Positions 25,345 through 25,632 of a stretch of 25,632 nt of DNA are shown here, piece after piece. This DNA is from a virus: IMG/VR virus record IMGVR_UViG_3300008339_000425, positions 1 to 25,632 of that record, one strand, 5' to 3'. The position numbers were made by a program, and so were the translations under genes. The notes beneath the pieces were generated by a model, which worked only from the letters and a program-made list of their open reading frames with translations, was not told where the DNA came from and did not search any database. Within the stretch, counting starts at the first letter, position 1. Each line of letters starts with the position of its first letter.

Positions 25345-25632
25345 TTAAGCTACGCCACCCTGACGAGTACCATCAACGGGCCAAGTCACAAACGGATTTC
25401 CCACAATATAGTTACCACCAGCAGCACCGGCACCGGGGCCACCATTATTAGCAGTACCCGCAGACCCCGCAGCGCCACGACCACCACCTGCACCGCCGGG
25501 ACCGCCTACTCCGGATGGTCCCGGACCACCACCTGCACCGCCTGCTGGAGATGTGCCCGGAGAACCCGGTTGTCCTTGCCCCGCACCGGGTGCAACCGAA
25601 CCGCCCGAACCGCTCCACCTCATGCACGGGCA
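25345..25632 (-). CDS. Tail fibre protein, C-terminal Gly-rich collagen-like end (5' truncated)
   Basis: The frame stays open to the window edge beyond the internal Met at 25623 (Cys-Pro-Cys precedes it), so this is the end of a longer gene. Counting that Met as residue 1, residues 17-58 follow a Gly-X-Y register in 13 of 14 triplets (GQP, GSP, GTS, one PAG break, GAG, GGP, GPS and onward). The C-terminal cap NYIVGNPFVTW and GTRQGGVA is a pattern I recall from the ends of phage tail fibres with glycine-rich tips. Such tips may form collagen-like triple helices or polyglycine-II bundles that bind the receptor. Prolines fall in the Y position at residues 19, 22 and 34. Identity as a fibre end is likely but rests on a short fragment. 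Confidence 0.7.
   Translation of the reverse strand, partial: CPCMRWSGSGGSVAPGAGQGQPGSPGTSPAGGAGGGPGPSGVGGPGGAGGGRGAAGSAGTANNGGPGAGAAGGNYIVGNPFVTWPVDGTRQGGVA

Overview
This window is part of the genome of a tailed double-stranded DNA bacteriophage, probably with podovirus-like architecture. Three things support this: a DNA-metabolism block facing a virion block, a protein resembling the P22 gp10 tail-hub/DNA-stabilisation family, and a 2921-residue multidomain polyvalent protein of the kind carried in virions. Shine-Dalgarno sites of the AGGAG type and one near-consensus sigma70-like promoter fit a bacterial, probably proteobacterial, host. I see no integrase, tRNA, CRISPR array or insertion sequence. 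Many of the proteins look like families I associate with aquatic phages; that is recall, not a search result.

Left part (1-6077, plus strand): replication and DNA-metabolism genes. In order they are the 3' part of an SNF2-type helicase, a strong promoter overlapping its stop codon with a leader of about 170 nt, a coiled-coil protein, a Cys-containing protein with an acidic tail (possibly ssDNA-binding), a small helix-turn-helix protein, a 949-residue primase-helicase (AEP-type primase plus DUF927-like ATPase), and a 64-residue protein overlapping its end. A rho-independent terminator closes the block at 6142-6177.

Right part (25632-6176, minus strand, convergent with the first block): virion genes. 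In the direction of transcription they are the C-terminal end of a Gly-rich, collagen-like tail fibre; two small proteins of unknown function; three consecutive genes with iron-binding oxygenase motifs (two confident 2-oxoglutarate/Fe(II) oxygenases and a third related double-stranded beta-helix protein); a zinc-ribbon microprotein; the gp10-like protein; a 103-residue virion protein; a 704-residue Gly/Ala-rich protein; a GNAT acetyltransferase; two Gln/Ala-rich proteins; and the giant polyvalent protein. The giant combines two HExxH zinc-protease motifs, a complete GHKL (HSP90-like) ATPase and a membrane-active C-terminal region. Genes are tightly packed, with several 4-bp ATGA overlaps, and look polycistronic.

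A likely reading is that the last four large proteins form an internal or ejected set delivered with the DNA, and that the oxygenases and the acetyltransferase are accessory modifiers of virion or host proteins. The points most worth checking are the giant's combined chaperone-ATPase and protease modules, two protein-like reading frames nested in +1 phase within its low-complexity linkers, and the oxygenase cluster beside a collagen-like fibre tail.
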